In this document: piece by piece, positions 21,136-30,695 of the stretch
How the letters are laid out: each line of letters begins with the position of its first letter
How positions within the stretch are numbered: position 1 is the stretch's first letter
Assembly (NCBI RefSeq): GCF_004795105.1
Contig: NZ_SSBL01000006.1
Span: 1 to 64,000, forward strand
Direction: 5' to 3'
DNA: 64,000 nt
Source of the DNA: Streptomyces sp. A0642
GTDB taxonomy: Bacteria; Actinomycetota; Actinomycetes; Streptomycetales; Streptomycetaceae
Made by a program: the position numbers and the translations under genes
Notes under the pieces: model-generated
What the model was told of the DNA's origin: nothing
What the model saw: the letters and a program-made list of their open reading frames with translations, nothing else
Database searches by the model: none

Positions 21136-22140
21136 TCACGTCCGGCTGTCGGGCATCGTCCCCCGGAACATCTCCAGGATCTGCTCCGCTGCCAGCGTGG
21201 CGGGCAACGAACCCTCCCGTACGCGCCGTTCGAGTTCCGGGGCGAGCGCCCGCACTCCGGGGTGCGCGCGCAGGCTGTCCAGCAGGTCGTCGCGGACCAT
21301 CGTCCACGTCCAGTCGACCTGCTGCTCGCTTCGCTTGGCCGCGAGCCGGCCCGTCGACTCGAGCAGGGCCCGGTGCTGTTCCAGCCGCTCCCACAAGGTG
21401 TCCAGACCGCTGGACTCCCGGGCGCTGCACGTCAGTACCGGCGGGGTCCACGCCGCGTCCGCGGGGTGCATCAGCCGCAGCGCGCCGGCCAGTTCACGCG
21501 CCGCGGAGCGGGCGTCGCGCTCGTGCGGGCCGTCGGCCTTGTTCACCGCGATGGCGTCCGCCAGTTCCAGCACGCCCTTCTTGATGCCCTGGAGCTGGTC
21601 ACCGGTGCGGGCCAGCGTCAGCAGCAGGAACGTGTCGACCATGTTGGCGACCGCGGTCTCCGACTGGCCGACGCCGACCGTTTCCACCAGCACCACGTCG
21701 TAGCCGGCCGCCTCCATCACCACGACGGACTCGCGGGTCGCCTTCGCCACCCCGCCCAGCGTGCCGGCGGTGGGGGAGGGGCGCACGAAGGCGGCCGGGT
21801 CCACCGCGAGCCGCTCCATCCTGGTCTTGTCACCCAGGATGGAGCCGCCGGTACGGCTGGAGGACGGGTCCACCGCGAGCACCGCAACCCGGTGCCCGAG
21901 CCCGGTGAGCATCGTTCCCAGGGCATCGATGAACGTGGACTTGCCGACGCCCGGCACCCCGCTGATGCCGATGCGCCGGGCCTTGCCCGAGTGCGGCAGC
22001 AGCTCCCTCAGCAACTGCTGGGCCAGCGCCCGGTGATCGGGCCGGGTGGACTCGACGAGGGTGATGGCGCGCGCGATGTGCGCCCGCTTCCCGTCGAGCA
22101 CCCCCTTCACATAGCTGTCGAGATCGATCGTCGGAGCCAT
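21136..22140 (-). CDS. meaB: Methylmalonyl-CoA mutase-associated GTPase MeaB
   Basis: 334 residues of the G3E-type P-loop GTPases: GISGVPGVGKSTFIDALG (P-loop), AVDPSSSRTGGSILGDKTRM (switch region), VETVGVGQSE and NKADG (guanine specificity). It gates cobalamin loading and protects the mutase from inactivation. It is the last gene of the mutA-mutB-meaB operon, 12 bp after mutB. Confidence 0.94.
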   Translation of the reverse strand: MAPTIDLDSYVKGVLDGKRAHIARAITLVESTRPDHRALAQQLLRELLPHSGKARRIGISGVPGVGKSTFIDALGTMLTGLGHRVAVLAVDPSSSRTGGSILGDKTRMERLAVDPAAFVRPSPTAGTLGGVAKATRESVVVMEAAGYDVVLVETVGVGQSETAVANMVDTFLLLTLARTGDQLQGIKKGVLELADAIAVNKADGPHERDARSAARELAGALRLMHPADAAWTPPVLTCSARESSGLDTLWERLEQHRALLESTGRLAAKRSEQQVDWTWTMVRDDLLDSLRAHPGVRALAPELERRVREGSLPATLAAEQILEMFRGTMPDSRT

Positions 22141-22152
22141 CGGTTCAGCGGC

Positions 22153-24354
22153 TCACAGCTCGTGACCGAGTGAGGCGCCGAGCCGCGTCACCAGATCGTG
22201 GGCCGCGTCCGGGATCACCGTGCCCGGCGGGAACACCGCCGCCGCGCCCGCCTCGTGCAGCGCGTCGATGTCCTGCGGCGGAATCACCCCGCCCACCACG
22301 ATCATGATGTCCTCGCGGCCCTCGGCCGCGAGTTCCTCACGCAGCGCGGGGACGAGCGTGAGGTGTCCTGCGGCCAGCGACGAGACGCCCACGATGTGCA
22401 CGTCCGCCTCGACCGCCTGCCGGGCGACCTCGCCCGGCGTCTGGAACAGGGGGCCCACGTCCACGTCGAAGCCCAGGTCGGCGAAGGCGGTCGCGATCAC
22501 CTTCTGGCCGCGGTCGTGCCCGTCCTGGCCCATCTTGGCGACCAGGATGCGCGGGCGCCGGCCCTCGGCCTCCTCGAAAGCGCCGACCAGTGTGCGCGTG
22601 CGGTCCACGGACGGCGACTCCCCTGCCTCGTTGCGGTACACCCCGGAGATCGTACGGATCTGGCCCGCGTGCCGGCCGTACACCTTCTCGAGCGCGTCCG
22701 AGATCTCACCCACGGTCGCCATCGCACGCGCCGCGTCGACGGCGAGCGCCAGCAGATTTCCTTCGAGGCCGGGACCCGGCTCCCGCCCGGCCGCCTCCGT
22801 CAGCGCGCGCAGCGCGTCCTGGCAGGCCTGCTCGTCGCGCTCCCCGCGCAGCCGGCGCAGCTTCTCGATCTGCTGCGTGCGCACCGAGGAGTTGTCGACC
22901 TTGAGGACGTCGATCTTCTCGTCGGTCTCCACGCGGTACTTGTTGACGCCGATGACGGGCTGGCGCCCGGAGTCGATGCGCGCCTGGGTACGGGCGGCCG
23001 CTTCCTCGATGCGCAGCTTGGGAATTCCGGCGTCGATCGCCTTGGCCATGCCGCCGGCGGCCTCGACCTCCTCGATGTGCTGCCAGGCCCGCCGCGCCAG
23101 GTCGTAGGTGAGCTTCTCCACGTACGCGCTGCCGCCCCACGGGTCGATGACCCGTCCCGTGCCGGACTCCTGCTGGAGGAGGAGCTGGGTGTTGCGGGCG
23201 ATGCGTGCCGAGAAGTCCGTCGGCAGCGCGAGGGCCTCGTCGAGCGCGTTGGTGTGCAGCGACTGGGTGTGGCCCTGGGTCGCGGCCATCGCCTCGACGC
23301 AGGTGCGCGTGACGTTGTTGAAGACGTCCTGCGCGGTCAGCGACCATCCGGAGGTCTGCGAATGGGTGCGCAGAGAGAGGGACTTGGCGTTCTTCGGCTC
23401 GAACTCCCGGACCAGCTTGGCCCAGAGGAGCCGGGCCGCCCGCAGCTTCGCGATCTCCATGAAGAAGTTCATGCCGATCGCCCAGAAGAACGACAGCCGC
23501 GGTGCGAACGCGTCGACGTCGAGCCCGGCGTCCCGTCCGGCCCGCAGGTACTCCACTCCGTCGGCCAGGGTGTACGCCAGCTCCAGATCGGCCGTGGCCC
23601 CGGCCTCCTGGATGTGATAGCCGGAGATGGAGATCGAGTTGTAGCGCGGCATCTTCTGCGAGGTGTACGAGAAGATGTCGGAGATGATCCGCATCGAGGG
23701 CTTCGGCGGATAGATGTAGGTGTTGCGGACCATGAACTCCTTCAGAATGTCGTTCTGAATGGTTCCGGCCAGCTTCTCGGGCGCGACGCCCTGTTCCTCG
23801 GCGGCCACGATGTACAGCGCGAGGACGGGCAGCACCGCGCCGTTCATCGTCATCGACACCGACATCTTGTCGAGCGGGATGCCGTCGAACAGCTGCCGCA
23901 TGTCGTAGATCGAGTCGATCGCCACGCCCGCCATGCCGACGTCACCGGTCACCCTCGGGTGGTCGCTGTCGTAGCCGCGGTGGGTGGGCAGGTCGAAGGC
24001 GACCGAGAGACCCTTCTGCCCGGCCGCGAGGTTGCGGCGGTAGAAGGCGTTGGACTCCTCGGCGGTGGAGAAACCCGCGTACTGCCGGATCGTCCAGGGC
24101 TGGTTGACGTACATCGTCGGGTAGGGACCGCGCAGATACGGAGCCGCCCCGGGGTACGTGCCGAGGAAGTCGATCCCCTCCAGGTCCTGGCCGGTGTACA
24201 GCGGCTTGACCGCGATGCCCTCCGGGGTCTCCCACAGGAGGTCGCCGTCGGAGCCGCCGGAGGACTCCTTGACCGCGGCACGCCACTGGTCCTCGGTCAC
24301 CTCGGCGCCGGCGCCCGGCCCGAGCTCGATGTCGGAGAAGTCGGGGATCCGCAT
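22153..24354 (-). CDS. mutB: Methylmalonyl-CoA mutase large (catalytic) subunit
   Basis: 733 residues. The N-terminal TIM barrel contains [29 protein letters not shown] and the substrate region [17 protein letters not shown]. The C-terminal domain has the B12-binding [10 protein letters not shown], whose His displaces the lower axial base, plus SSLAAGH. It interconverts succinyl-CoA and (R)-methylmalonyl-CoA, feeding propionate use or polyketide extender supply. Its ATG overlaps the mutA stop by one base (TAATG), so the subunits are co-translated. Confidence 0.96.
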   Translation of the reverse strand: MRIPDFSDIELGPGAGAEVTEDQWRAAVKESSGGSDGDLLWETPEGIAVKPLYTGQDLEGIDFLGTYPGAAPYLRGPYPTMYVNQPWTIRQYAGFSTAEESNAFYRRNLAAGQKGLSVAFDLPTHRGYDSDHPRVTGDVGMAGVAIDSIYDMRQLFDGIPLDKMSVSMTMNGAVLPVLALYIVAAEEQGVAPEKLAGTIQNDILKEFMVRNTYIYPPKPSMRIISDIFSYTSQKMPRYNSISISGYHIQEAGATADLELAYTLADGVEYLRAGRDAGLDVDAFAPRLSFFWAIGMNFFMEIAKLRAARLLWAKLVREFEPKNAKSLSLRTHSQTSGWSLTAQDVFNNVTRTCVEAMAATQGHTQSLHTNALDEALALPTDFSARIARNTQLLLQQESGTGRVIDPWGGSAYVEKLTYDLARRAWQHIEEVEAAGGMAKAIDAGIPKLRIEEAAARTQARIDSGRQPVIGVNKYRVETDEKIDVLKVDNSSVRTQQIEKLRRLRGERDEQACQDALRALTEAAGREPGPGLEGNLLALAVDAARAMATVGEISDALEKVYGRHAGQIRTISGVYRNEAGESPSVDRTRTLVGAFEEAEGRRPRILVAKMGQDGHDRGQKVIATAFADLGFDVDVGPLFQTPGEVARQAVEADVHIVGVSSLAAGHLTLVPALREELAAEGREDIMIVVGGVIPPQDIDALHEAGAAAVFPPGTVIPDAAHDLVTRLGASLGHEL

Positions 24355-26213
24355 TACGCCACACCCATACGGTCGAGAACGGAAGAGAGCACGGACACCA
24401 CGTCACAGCCGGCGAAGACGTACGCGTCGACACCCGCGTACGCCCCGGGCCGTCCGGCCAGGTACACCCGCCGCGCACCGGCGGCGGCGAGCGCCTCGGC
24501 GACCTCACCGGCGTGTTCGGCGTAGAGCGCGTCACTGGAACACAGACAGACCACGTCCGTTCCCGCGGCCCTGAGAGCCGCCGCGGCCGACGAGGCGTCG
24601 ACCTGGACCGGGTCGTGGACGGTTTCGATGCCGCCCGCCTGGAACAGGTTCGCGGCGAAGGACGCGCGCGCGGTGTGCGCCGCGGCGGGCCCCAGCGCGG
24701 CGAGGAACACCCGCGGCCGGGCGCCGGTCGCCGCCAGGTGGGCATCCGAACGGGCCCGCAGTGCCTCGAAGGCCTCGTCGCGCCGGACCACCGGCAGGCC
24801 GCCGCCCCGGGTCGCGGCCGACGGCACCGGCTCGCGCTCCACCGTGCGCTCCGCCAGGTGGGGGAACTCGCTGACGCCGGTGATCGGTTCCCTCCGCCGG
24901 GCGAGATCCTTGCTGCGGGCGGCCCAGGTGGCCGCGATGCGCTCGGCGACCAGGCCCGAAGCGAGGGCCGCGGCCTGACCGCCGTCCCGCTCGATCTCCC
25001 GGAAGAACGCCCAGGCCGCCTCCGCGAGTTCGTCCGTCAGCCGCTCCACGTACCAGGAACCGCCCGCCGGGTCGATGACCCGGGCCAGGTGGGACTCCTC
25101 CAGCAGGATCGTCGACGTGTTGCGGGCGATGCGCCGGGCGAACGCGTCCGGCAGCCCCAGGGCGTGGTCGAAGGGCAGCACGGTCACCGCGTCCGCGCCG
25201 CCCACCCCCGCGCCCAGACAGGCCAGGGTGGTCCGCAGCATGTTCACCCACGGGTCCCGCCGGGTCATCATCACCGGTGACGTCACCGCGTGCTGGCGCT
25301 GCGCCCCGGCCTCCGGGGCCCCGCAGACCTCGGCGACCCGCGCCCACAGCCGGCGCGCGGCCCGCAGCTTGGCGATCGTCAGGAACTGGTCGGCGGTGGC
25401 GGCGTACCGGAACTCCAGCTGTGCGCAGGCCTCCTCGACGCCGAGTCCCGCTTCGGTCAGGGCACGCAGATAGGCGACGCCCGTGGCCAGCGAACTGCCC
25501 AGCTCCTGGGCCGCCGAGCCGCCGGCCTCGTGGTACGGAAGCGCGTCCACGGTCAGCGCCCGCAGCCCGGGGAACGCGGCCGCGCAGTGCTTCGCCCAGC
25601 GGACGGCGGACGTCAGGTCCGCCGCGCCGCCGCTGCGGGCGGCCTGCCCCAGCGGGTCGCCCCCGAGGCCGCCGCGTACCGCGTCCGCCGGCACCCTGCG
25701 CTCCTCGTGGAGCCGCAGCAACTCCGTGGCGGCGGCGTCGAGGTCGTCCCCGGCGTCGAGCACGAGCGGCGCCAGGTCCAGGTGGACGCCCTCCAGCGCC
25801 CGTGCCAGACCGGTGACCGGCACGCCACCGGAGCCCCCGACGGTCAGCCACAGCGAGGTGGCCCCGTTCTCCAGGTCTCCGAGCAGGGCCTCGTTGAGCC
25901 GGACGGGGTCCGTCGAGGTGTGCCGCTGCCGTACGCCCCAGCCGCTCGCCGCGTTCCCCTGCGGAGTGCTGCCGCGGGTGAACGGGGCGAAGCCCGGGAG
26001 GCCGGCGTCGGGCGCGTCGTCGCGCGAGGTGTAGAGGGGGCGCGTGATGAGCCCGTCCTCCACCGTGGTGGACAGTGCTTCCTCGGCGGCCGAACCCGAG
26101 ACGTCCTTGCCCGACTTGCGCAGCACACCTTCGACAAGGCTCTGCCACTGCTCGTGGGAGGGGTCAGGGAATTCGGCGGCCAACGAAAACCCGTCGGCAG
26201 GCTGGACCGTCAT
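24354..26213 (-). CDS. mutA: Methylmalonyl-CoA mutase small subunit
   Basis: 619 residues, the non-catalytic partner. It resembles the large subunit ([62 protein letters not shown]), but the C-terminal cobalamin domain lacks the DxHxxG motif, as normal for this subunit. It is required for the alpha-beta heterodimer. It is the first gene of the operon; a TAGCAT hexamer at 26220-26225 (minus) just before the ATG may be a -10 giving a very short or absent leader. Confidence 0.94.
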   Translation of the reverse strand: MTVQPADGFSLAAEFPDPSHEQWQSLVEGVLRKSGKDVSGSAAEEALSTTVEDGLITRPLYTSRDDAPDAGLPGFAPFTRGSTPQGNAASGWGVRQRHTSTDPVRLNEALLGDLENGATSLWLTVGGSGGVPVTGLARALEGVHLDLAPLVLDAGDDLDAAATELLRLHEERRVPADAVRGGLGGDPLGQAARSGGAADLTSAVRWAKHCAAAFPGLRALTVDALPYHEAGGSAAQELGSSLATGVAYLRALTEAGLGVEEACAQLEFRYAATADQFLTIAKLRAARRLWARVAEVCGAPEAGAQRQHAVTSPVMMTRRDPWVNMLRTTLACLGAGVGGADAVTVLPFDHALGLPDAFARRIARNTSTILLEESHLARVIDPAGGSWYVERLTDELAEAAWAFFREIERDGGQAAALASGLVAERIAATWAARSKDLARRREPITGVSEFPHLAERTVEREPVPSAATRGGGLPVVRRDEAFEALRARSDAHLAATGARPRVFLAALGPAAAHTARASFAANLFQAGGIETVHDPVQVDASSAAAALRAAGTDVVCLCSSDALYAEHAGEVAEALAAAGARRVYLAGRPGAYAGVDAYVFAGCDVVSVLSSVLDRMGVA

Positions 26214-26350
26214 GCCCAGATGCTAGGACAACTCCCAGATGAGCAGCAGAGGCTCGGCCTGTGACCTTGCCCTCTCCGAACGCACTTGATCCTTTACATA
26301 CGGTGGCGTAGCCGACGGGACGTCAGGGCATGGGTGTTTCCTCCAGCGGG

Positions 26351-26413
26351 TCTGGCATTTGCTCCATAGATGGCTCGACTACATTGCAGATGCCAGATCA
26401 AATCTCCTATCGT
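26351..26413 (+). promoter_or_regulatory. Promoter and operator candidate upstream of modA
   Basis: In the 315-bp gap between mutA and modA, an AT-rich patch holds an 8-base inverted repeat TCTGGCAT (26351-26358) and ATGCCAGA (26390-26397). It also holds a promoter-like pair -35 TTGCAG (26384-26389) and -10 TATCGT (26408-26413) with 18-base spacing. The octamer TTGCAGAT also lies in the repeat before the TOBE regulator gene (9531-9538), so both may be read by one regulator. The rest of the gap has no gene. Confidence 0.45.
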
Positions 26414-26528
26414 ATGGCATGCGCGGCCAGGCGCGGGGGAAGTCGGTGCGGTTCGGGCTCCTCGGGTGCGGGGGTCGCGTCGATGACCTGCCGATGTCCG
26501 CGTAGTACGTCCGAAGGAGCCCCCTCAG

Positions 26529-27323
26529 ATGTCACTCAGCCTCACCGGACGCCGTACGGCCGCGGCGGCCGGCGCCGCCGCCCTCCTGCTGTCGCTGGCC
26601 GCCTGCGGCAGTGACGTCAGGGCGGGGGGAGGCGAGGGGAGTGCGGGCGGTGCGCCGGAGGTGAAGCTGACCGTCCTGGCCGCGGCGTCGCTGACCGATG
26701 TGTTCCGGACCGCGGGGGCGGCGTACGAGAAGGGGCACCCCGGCACCGAGCTGACGTTCTCCTTCGCCGGGTCGCAGCAGCTTGCCGCGCAGGTGAAGCA
26801 GGGCGCACCCGCCGACGTGCTGGTCACGGCGGATACGAAGACGATGGACGGCCTGGCGTCGGAGACCGGGACCCCGGCCGTCATCGCGGGCAACCGCCTG
26901 GTCATCGCCACGGGTGAGGGCAACCCGAAGGGAATCCGGGGGCTGAAGGACCTGGCGGACCCCGGGCTGAAGGTCGTCCTCGCCGCTTCCGGGGTGCCGG
27001 CCGGCCGCTACAGCGAGCAGGTGCTGGACGCGCAAGGGCTCACCGTCAAGCCCGTCTCCGAGGAGCCGGACGTCCGCGCCGTCCTCAGCAAGGTCGAACT
27101 CGGTGAGGCCGACGCCGGCATCGTCTACAAGACGGACGCGGCCTCGGCGACCGGCAAGGTGGACGCCGTCGCCATCCCCGACCGGCAGAACGCGCTCGCC
27201 TCCTACCCCGCCGCCACCCTCAAGGGCTCCGCGAACAGCCGGGCAGCGGCCGCCTTCGTCAGGTGGCTGACCGCCCCCCAGGCCCAGAAGATTCTCGCAG
27301 CGGCCGGATTCCAGCGGCCGTAG
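26529..27323 (+). CDS. modA: Molybdate ABC transporter substrate-binding lipoprotein ModA
   Basis: 264 residues. The N-terminus has a signal peptide with lipobox LSLAAC, so the protein is anchored outside the membrane by the Cys. The mature part opens with [18 protein letters not shown] and has [26 protein letters not shown], the oxyanion-binding region of ModA, and ends [16 protein letters not shown]. It should deliver molybdate to the fused ModB-ModC, but that gene is 17.5 kb away. It may stand alone with its own promoter. Confidence 0.93.
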   Translation: MSLSLTGRRTAAAAGAAALLLSLAACGSDVRAGGGEGSAGGAPEVKLTVLAAASLTDVFRTAGAAYEKGHPGTELTFSFAGSQQLAAQVKQGAPADVLVTADTKTMDGLASETGTPAVIAGNRLVIATGEGNPKGIRGLKDLADPGLKVVLAASGVPAGRYSEQVLDAQGLTVKPVSEEPDVRAVLSKVELGEADAGIVYKTDAASATGKVDAVAIPDRQNALASYPAATLKGSANSRAAAAFVRWLTAPQAQKILAAAGFQRP

Positions 27324-27352
27324 CCGACGCGGATCGTCTGACCGGTGCGATT

Positions 27353-27367
27353 TGCCGCAGTGCGGCA
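27353..27367 (+). terminator. Small hairpin after modA
   Basis: TGCCGC-AGT-GCGGCA, followed by GTAAAT, lies between modA and the next gene. It could be a weak terminator or an operator for the downstream gene. Confidence 0.3.
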
Positions 27368-27422
27368 GTAAATGTCCGAAGTTATGCTGCTGGCAATTCA
27401 TCCTTTCGGAGAGGACACGCCC

Positions 27423-27851
27423 GTGGCTGTGGGACCCGTGGAGTACCTCGTCGTCGCCTTTCCCGGCAGTCGGTTCACCGGCGCCATCGCGCCGGCGCTG
27501 GCCGAAGCGGTGGCGTCGAAGGCGGTGCGCATCCTCGACCTCACCTTCGTGTACCGGACGGAGGACGGTGCGCTCGAGACCGTCGAACTGGAGGACCTCG
27601 ACCCCGACGACCTCATCTCCTTCGAACCGGTCGAGGGCGAGGTCACGGGCCTCCTGAACAGCGACGACATCAGAGCCCTCGGCGAGAGCGTGCCGCCCGG
27701 CAGCTCCGCGGCGCTGATCGTCTGGGAAGACCTCTGGGCGCTGCCCCTCACCGAAGCGGTCCGCGCGTCGGGTGGCCTGCTCGTCGCCCATGAGCGGATT
27801 CCCGCAGACGTCGCGGAGGCCGCCGTGGCGGCCGCCGTTTCCGCACGCTGA
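27423..27851 (+). CDS. DUF6325 family protein
   Basis: 142 residues. The frame could begin at an ATG 51 bases earlier, but GGAGAGG about 8 bases before GTG 27423 marks the likely start (VAVGPVEYLVVAFPG). The sequence is acidic, with an alpha/beta pattern like a duplicated ferredoxin-type fold (ALAEAVASKAVRILDLTFVYR...ALIVWEDLWALPLTEAVRASGG). The family is found mainly in actinobacteria and often accompanies a SHOCT-domain gene, as here 29 bp downstream. Function is unknown; a stress role is often assumed. Confidence 0.8.
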   Translation: MAVGPVEYLVVAFPGSRFTGAIAPALAEAVASKAVRILDLTFVYRTEDGALETVELEDLDPDDLISFEPVEGEVTGLLNSDDIRALGESVPPGSSAALIVWEDLWALPLTEAVRASGGLLVAHERIPADVAEAAVAAAVSAR

Positions 27852-27880
27852 CAACGCACCGCACCGGAAAGGCGCACGGC

Positions 27881-28222
27881 ATGCCGATCTTTCGAGGACC
27901 TGGAATGAACCGTGGCGGCCCCGGCCTGCTCGGGTCGGTGGCGTGCACGGCAGTCGTGGCGGGCACCGCCTCCGCGGTCAGCGGCCGCGTCCAGCGCCGG
28001 CAGCAGGCGAGATTCGCCGAGGACGACGCGGAGCGGATGGCTGACGAGCAGATGCGCCGGCAGGCGCAGGGCGGCCGGCAGCAGGCCGCCGGGGGCCGGA
28101 GTGCCGAGCCGCCCGTCGACGACGTGATCAGCCGGCTGGAACGCCTGGCGGAGCTGAAGAACCAGGGCATTCTGACCAGCGCCGAGTTCGAGGCCCAGAA
28201 GGCGAAACTCCTGGCGGACTGA
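27881..28222 (+). CDS. SHOCT domain-containing protein
   Basis: 113 residues. An N-terminal hydrophobic stretch (GLLGSVACTAVVAGTASAVSG) is followed by a Gln/Arg-rich linker and a C-terminal SHOCT domain (DDVISRLERLAELKNQGILTSAEFEAQKAKLL). The domain is a short oligomerisation module at the ends of many membrane-linked proteins. It is probably co-transcribed with the DUF6325 gene; GGAAAGG precedes the ATG. Confidence 0.82.
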   Translation: MPIFRGPGMNRGGPGLLGSVACTAVVAGTASAVSGRVQRRQQARFAEDDAERMADEQMRRQAQGGRQQAAGGRSAEPPVDDVISRLERLAELKNQGILTSAEFEAQKAKLLAD

Positions 28223-28227
28223 CCGCA

Positions 28228-28258
28228 CCGGGCCGGAGCCGGCGGCGGGCTCGCCCGG
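28228..28258 (+). terminator. Hairpin terminator after the DUF6325-SHOCT pair
   Basis: Interrupted inverted repeat: CCGGG...GAGCC pairing with GGCTC...CCCGG around a short loop, starting 5 bases after the SHOCT stop codon. Confidence 0.5.
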
Positions 28259-28433
28259 AACTGATCCCGTCCCGCCCTTTTCCCGCCGCGAGGTGGGTTC
28301 GCGCGCGTGCGGCTGCGGTAACAGCGATGCGCCCCGTCCGGAGGGGCCCCGGCGCGCCTTCCGGTGGCCGGTGCGAACTGCGGGCCGCGCGGCCTTCCGC
28401 ACCCCTCTTCCCTCCCGGCCTGCCCGACGCGGC

Positions 28434-28446
28434 TGATCGATGATCA
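28434..28446. promoter_or_regulatory. Inverted repeat TGATC-GAT-GATCA upstream of the phosphatase gene
   Basis: A short symmetrical site in an AT-rich segment about 100 bases before the phosphatase start, and the only notable structure in the gap 28259-28546. It is a candidate operator of unknown regulator. Confidence 0.25.
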
Positions 28447-28546
28447 CCGGCGTTTTACTTTGTCGATATCCCGGCATCATGCGACTTTTGATCCGGCCAG
28501 GCCGAAATCAATTTCGGACACGTGTCGGGAAAAGAGGATTCTCATC

Positions 28547-29344
28547 GTGGAAACCGTCAGGGCCGTCCCGGCAGCCTCTGTTCTCAACCTGCGGGACCTG
28601 GGCGGCATCCCCCTGGGGCCCGGCCGGCAGGTGCGGCCGGGCGTGGTCCTGCGCTCCGGCCACCTCGGCGGGCCCGATCCGGCGCAGGAGGCGGCGGTGG
28701 CCGAGCTCGGTATCCGTACGGTCGTCGACCTGCGGACCGCCGAGGAGCGGGCCTCGGCCCCCGACCGCCTGCCGCCGGGCGCCCGGTTGTTCGTCGCCGA
28801 TGTGCTCGGGGACGATCCGGGCGTGGCGCCGGCCCGGCTGAGGGCCCTGCTCGCCGATCCGGTGGAGGCGGAGCGGCTGCTCGGGGGCGGAAAGGCCGAG
28901 GGGATGTTCGCGGAGACGTACCGGCAGGTGGTGCTCTCGCCGCGCGCCGCAGCCGCTTACCGCGCCTTTCTGGAGACCGCGGCCGACGACGCCGCACGCC
29001 CGGTGCTCTTCCACTGCACCACGGGCAAGGACCGCGCGGGCTGGGCGGCGGCCCTGCTGCTGCTCCTCCTCGGCGCCCCACGGGATGTCGTGATGACCGA
29101 GTTCCTCGCGGTGAACCCGGTGATGCGGGTCGCCTTCCGGCCCTCCGTGCAGAGCTACCTCGACGCGGGCGGCGACCCGGACATCGCCTCGGCGATCATC
29201 GAGGTCCGGCCGCGCTACCTGAACACGGCGCTGGACGCGATGGACGAGCGCTGGGGAGGGATCGACGGCTACGCGCGCGACGGCCTGCGCATCCCCCAAC
29301 CGGCACTGCGGCGGCTGCGCCGCGCACTCGTGCTGCCCGCCTGA
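28547..29344 (+). CDS. Tyrosine-protein phosphatase (Y_phosphatase3 family)
   Basis: 265 residues from GTG 28547 (AAGAGGA upstream). The family start NLRDLGGIPLG and the P-loop HCTTGKDRAG, with nucleophilic Cys and phosphate-binding Arg, are intact. The Lys after Gly in the loop is typical of the bacterial group that also accepts Ser/Thr-phosphate or phosphoinositides. It is soluble and likely cytosolic. It is unaccompanied by a kinase; the nearest Ser/Thr kinase is at 49.7 kb. Confidence 0.88.
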   Translation: METVRAVPAASVLNLRDLGGIPLGPGRQVRPGVVLRSGHLGGPDPAQEAAVAELGIRTVVDLRTAEERASAPDRLPPGARLFVADVLGDDPGVAPARLRALLADPVEAERLLGGGKAEGMFAETYRQVVLSPRAAAAYRAFLETAADDAARPVLFHCTTGKDRAGWAAALLLLLLGAPRDVVMTEFLAVNPVMRVAFRPSVQSYLDAGGDPDIASAIIEVRPRYLNTALDAMDERWGGIDGYARDGLRIPQPALRRLRRALVLPA

Positions 29345-29552
29345 GGCCCCCGCGGTTCCTGGCGCGCGCACGACGGCAGCCGGGGCGCCTCGCCACGTGT
29401 TCGAAACGCCGCCGCGCAGGGAGTGTGCGGGTATCCGTCCGCGTCGCGATGCGCCGCATCTGACGCCGCGCGTTGATCCACCGGGCATCGCGGGACAGCC
29501 ATCGGCGCCTGCGCGATGATGACCCCTCTCCGGGATACGTAATACTTCATGC

Positions 29553-30044
29553 ATGAGATCAGGCATTACGTCAGGCGCGCGCCGACTGCTGGGGGAAGAC
29601 GTCGGGGTCAGGCGGGCCGGTGGGCGGGACGTGAAGCGGCTGACGCGTCTCGTCCGTCACTCCCGGGCCTACGAGGGCCCGTACGCGCCCATGGTCGCGG
29701 GATACCGGGTGGGGCAGGACTACGTCGAGACGCACGAGGTCTTCGCGGCCGTGGGGGAGACCACCGGACGGCTGCTCGGCTTCTACTCCCTCATCCTCGA
29801 CCCGCCCGAACTCGACCTCATGTTCGTCGCCGACGATGCGCAGGGCGCCGGGATCGGCCGCCTCCTCATCGGGCATCTGAGGGACGAAGCGCGCACGGCC
29901 GGACTCACCGAGGTGCGCATCGTGTCGCATCCGCCGGCCGAAGCCTTCTACACGAGCGTGGGCGCCCGCCGGACCGGCACCGTCCGGGCCGCACCGCCCG
30001 CGGTGATGTGGGACCGTCCCGAACTCGTGCTGCCGGTCGTCTGA
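29553..30044 (+). CDS. GNAT family N-acetyltransferase
   Basis: 163 residues. Core motif A is DDAQGAGIGRLLIGHLRDEARTAG, the acetyl-CoA pyrophosphate loop; EAFYTSVGARRTG is the usual C-terminal element. The substrate is unknown. A TAATACT sequence at 29540-29546 could act as a -10, placing transcription start at the ATG. A 7-base inverted repeat ACGTAAT (29537-29543) / ATTACGT (29565-29571) straddles the start codon and could repress it. The preceding gap 29345-29536 shows nothing else. Confidence 0.82.
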   Translation: MRSGITSGARRLLGEDVGVRRAGGRDVKRLTRLVRHSRAYEGPYAPMVAGYRVGQDYVETHEVFAAVGETTGRLLGFYSLILDPPELDLMFVADDAQGAGIGRLLIGHLRDEARTAGLTEVRIVSHPPAEAFYTSVGARRTGTVRAAPPAVMWDRPELVLPVV

Positions 30045-30175
30045 AGGCGGGCCCGGCGCCCTTGCGGCGCGGCAGGCGGCCGGTCCGGGCGGGCGCGCGC
30101 CTGCCAGGAGGTCTACTTTGTGGGGAAGGACCACGGTGCGTGCAGGCGCTCCGCCCGTCCGGAGGGAGGTCCGCG

Positions 30176-30685
30176 ATGAGCCCGTCCCACGAGCGAGGCC
30201 GGGAAGACGGATGGGGGCGCCACGAAACGCCGGAGGAACGGGCCGACCGCCGGTGGACCGATCTGCTCCAGGAACTGCGCGTCGCCCAGACCGGCGTCCA
30301 GATCCTCTTCGGCTTTCTGCTCGCCGTGGTCTTCCAGCCGCGCTTCGCCGACCTCTCCGACACCGACCGCGCCATCTACGTGGTCACGGTGATGTTCGGC
30401 TCCGCCACCGCCGGCGCGCTCATCGGACCGGTGTCCTACCACCGGCTGCTCACGGGGCGGCGGATGAAGCCCCAGACGGTCATCTGGGCCTCACGCCTGA
30501 CCGTGATCGGACTGATCCTGCTGTTCTGCACGATGTGCTCGGCGCTCCTGCTCATCCTGCGCGTGGCGCTGCACAACGCGCTCGCCCTCTGGCTGGTCGG
30601 CGGCATGGCGCTCTGGTTCCTGATCTGCTGGTTCGTCTTTCCGGCCCGAGCCCTGGCACGGTCCCACGACCGTCACGAGAAGTGA
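30176..30685 (+). CDS. DUF6328 family membrane protein
   Basis: 169 residues from ATG 30176, after GGAGGGAGG. A charged N-terminus (ERADRRWTDLLQELRVAQTGVQ) precedes four predicted membrane segments: ILFGFLLAVVF, AIYVVTVMFGSATAGALIG, WASRLTVIGLILLFCTMCSALL and ALWLVGGMALWFLICWFVF. This matches DUF6328, a common actinobacterial family with no known function. It converges with the VOC gene after 10 bp. Confidence 0.83.
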   Translation: MSPSHERGREDGWGRHETPEERADRRWTDLLQELRVAQTGVQILFGFLLAVVFQPRFADLSDTDRAIYVVTVMFGSATAGALIGPVSYHRLLTGRRMKPQTVIWASRLTVIGLILLFCTMCSALLLILRVALHNALALWLVGGMALWFLICWFVFPARALARSHDRHEK

Positions 30686-30695
30686 CCGCGACCGG

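Noticed and set aside
27372..27422. Upstream ATG extending the DUF6325 protein by 17 residues
   Set aside because: No ribosome-binding site precedes it, while GGAGAGG is correctly placed before the internal GTG at 27423.
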